A DNA stretch of 5,493 bases, taken from the NCBI GenBank assembly GCA_016190535.1, contig JACPQK010000152.1, positions 1 through 5,493 on the forward strand. The letters run 5' to 3'. The notes under the pieces were generated by a model. The model did not search any database. It had not been told where the DNA came from and saw only the letters and a program-made list of their open reading frames with translations. A program made the translations under genes and the position numbers. Shown piece after piece: positions 4,678 to 5,493 of this stretch (positions are counted from its first letter, which is position 1; every line of letters starts with the position of its first letter). The DNA is from Chloroflexota bacterium (GTDB taxonomy: Bacteria; Chloroflexota; Dehalococcoidia; JACPQK01).

Positions 4678-5493
4678 TCAGAAGGCATACTCCCGGCGGG
4701 TGCGCCTTATCAAATAGATGAAGAAAGGCCCCCCCAGCAGGGCGGTGAGTACCCCCACGGGCAACTCCGTAGGGGAAAGCAGGGTGCGGGCCAGGAGGTC
4801 GGCCAGGGCCAGGAAGCCCCCTCCGGCCAGAGCGGCGGCTGGCACCAGCATCCGGTTATCGGGCCCCAGCACCAGGCGCAGGGCATGGGGCACCACCAGG
4901 CCAACGAAGCCCACCAGCCCGCTGATGGAGACCGCCGCTGCCGTGAGCAGGGAGCCCACCGCCAGCACCAGCACCTTCTCCCTCTCCACGTTTATCCCCA
5001 GATAGGCAGCCCCCTCCTCGCCCAGGGAGAAGGCGTTCAGATGGTAGCTGAAGTAGCGGGCCAGGGTAATGCCCCCCACACTCAGGGGTAGAACCAGGGC
5101 AAGCTGGCTCCACCTGCTCACCGCGATACCCCCCAGCAGGAAGTTGAAGACGGAGGGAAGCTTCTCCTGGAGCTGGCCGCTCACCGCCAGCAGGAAGGAC
5201 ATGGTAGCCGCCAGCACCGAGGAGACGGCAAAGCCGGCCAGCAGCATGCTGACTACCGGCGTCTTTCCCCCCACCCGGGCCAGGTTATAGACCAGCAGCA
5301 CTGCCCCCAGTGCCCCCCAAAAGGCCCCCAGGGGCACCAGCCCGAAGCCCAGATAGGCCGTCCCCAGGGGAAGCATCAGGGCCAGGGTGGCCCCCAGGGC
5401 CGCCCCCGCCGAGCTACCTATAATGTAGGGGTCGGCCATGGGGTTGCGCAGCAGGCCCTGGAAGAGCACGCCCGCCACAGCCAGGGAGGCACC
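4678..5493 (-). CDS. FecCD/BtuC-type ABC importer permease, C-terminal 271 residues; runs off the right edge
   Basis: This is the membrane channel subunit of an iron-chelate, haem or cobalamin importer. The frame is open to the window edge; the first visible residues, GASLAVAGVLFQGLLRNP followed by MADPYIIGSSAGA, match the conserved early part of the FecCD family, so an internal GTG at 5478 is not the start. About 60-80 N-terminal residues should be missing given the usual 330-350. Other family marks are GLVGFVGLVVPH (visible residues about 192-203) followed by RLVLGPDNR, ADLLAR (about 231-236), and TELPVGVLTALLGGPFF (about 242-258) near the end. Several hydrophobic segments fit the ten-helix fold, of which roughly the last eight are here. 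Order on the minus strand is permease, ATPase, metF; a substrate-binding protein gene probably lies to the right, outside the window. Confidence 0.93.
   Translation of the reverse strand, partial: GASLAVAGVLFQGLLRNPMADPYIIGSSAGAALGATLALMLPLGTAYLGFGLVPLGAFWGALGAVLLVYNLARVGGKTPVVSMLLAGFAVSSVLAATMSFLLAVSGQLQEKLPSVFNFLLGGIAVSRWSQLALVLPLSVGGITLARYFSYHLNAFSLGEEGAAYLGINVEREKVLVLAVGSLLTAAAVSISGLVGFVGLVVPHALRLVLGPDNRMLVPAAALAGGGFLALADLLARTLLSPTELPVGVLTALLGGPFFIYLIRRTRREYAF

Overview
This GC-rich window carries two converging gene groups. The high GC, the GTG and TTG starts, the ABC-2 permease with an Arg/Trp-rich N-terminus (WEWFKTQRRW), the short acetogen-like MetF and the C-rich intergenic hairpins suggest a member of the Chloroflexota, possibly Dehalococcoidia-like. 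That assignment rests on general resemblance only and is moderately weak.

Left part. On the minus strand, a predicted surface lipoprotein with a collagen-like Gly-X-Y tract starts at 230 and runs off the left edge. A 311-base divergent region (231-541) separates it from a plus-strand pair: a BcrA/CcmA-like ABC ATPase (542-1474) and its ABC-2 permease (1471-2508), joined by an ATGA overlap. The divergent region holds two back-to-back sigma70-like promoters. The minus one, TTGACA-17-TAGAAT, is followed almost at once by an 8-bp hairpin and five Ts, which looks like an attenuator or the end of a very short RNA. The plus one, TTGACC-17-TACAGT, overlaps an operator-like dyad and is followed by a leader hairpin.

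Middle. A gap at 2509-2700 separates the permease from the convergent metF. It is packed with hairpins and C-rich repeat-like sequence and probably serves as a two-way termination zone.

Right part. Three minus-strand genes read right to left: a FecCD/BtuC-type permease (truncated at the right edge, ending at 4678), a FecE/BtuD-type ATPase (3682-4578), and metF, 5,10-methylenetetrahydrofolate reductase (2701-3573). The transporter imports an iron chelate, haem or cobalamin; the sequence does not decide which. Its position just upstream of metF makes cobalamin attractive, because methyl-tetrahydrofolate feeds corrinoid-dependent methyl transfer. The gaps between these genes (99 and 108 bases) are unusually long for an importer operon and contain potential RNA structure. 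The leader of metF can form two mutually exclusive pairings, one of which reaches the bases beside the TTG start.

I see no tRNA, rRNA, CRISPR array, transposase or phage gene. No clearly new multi-gene system is visible. The most interesting signals are in the non-coding leaders.
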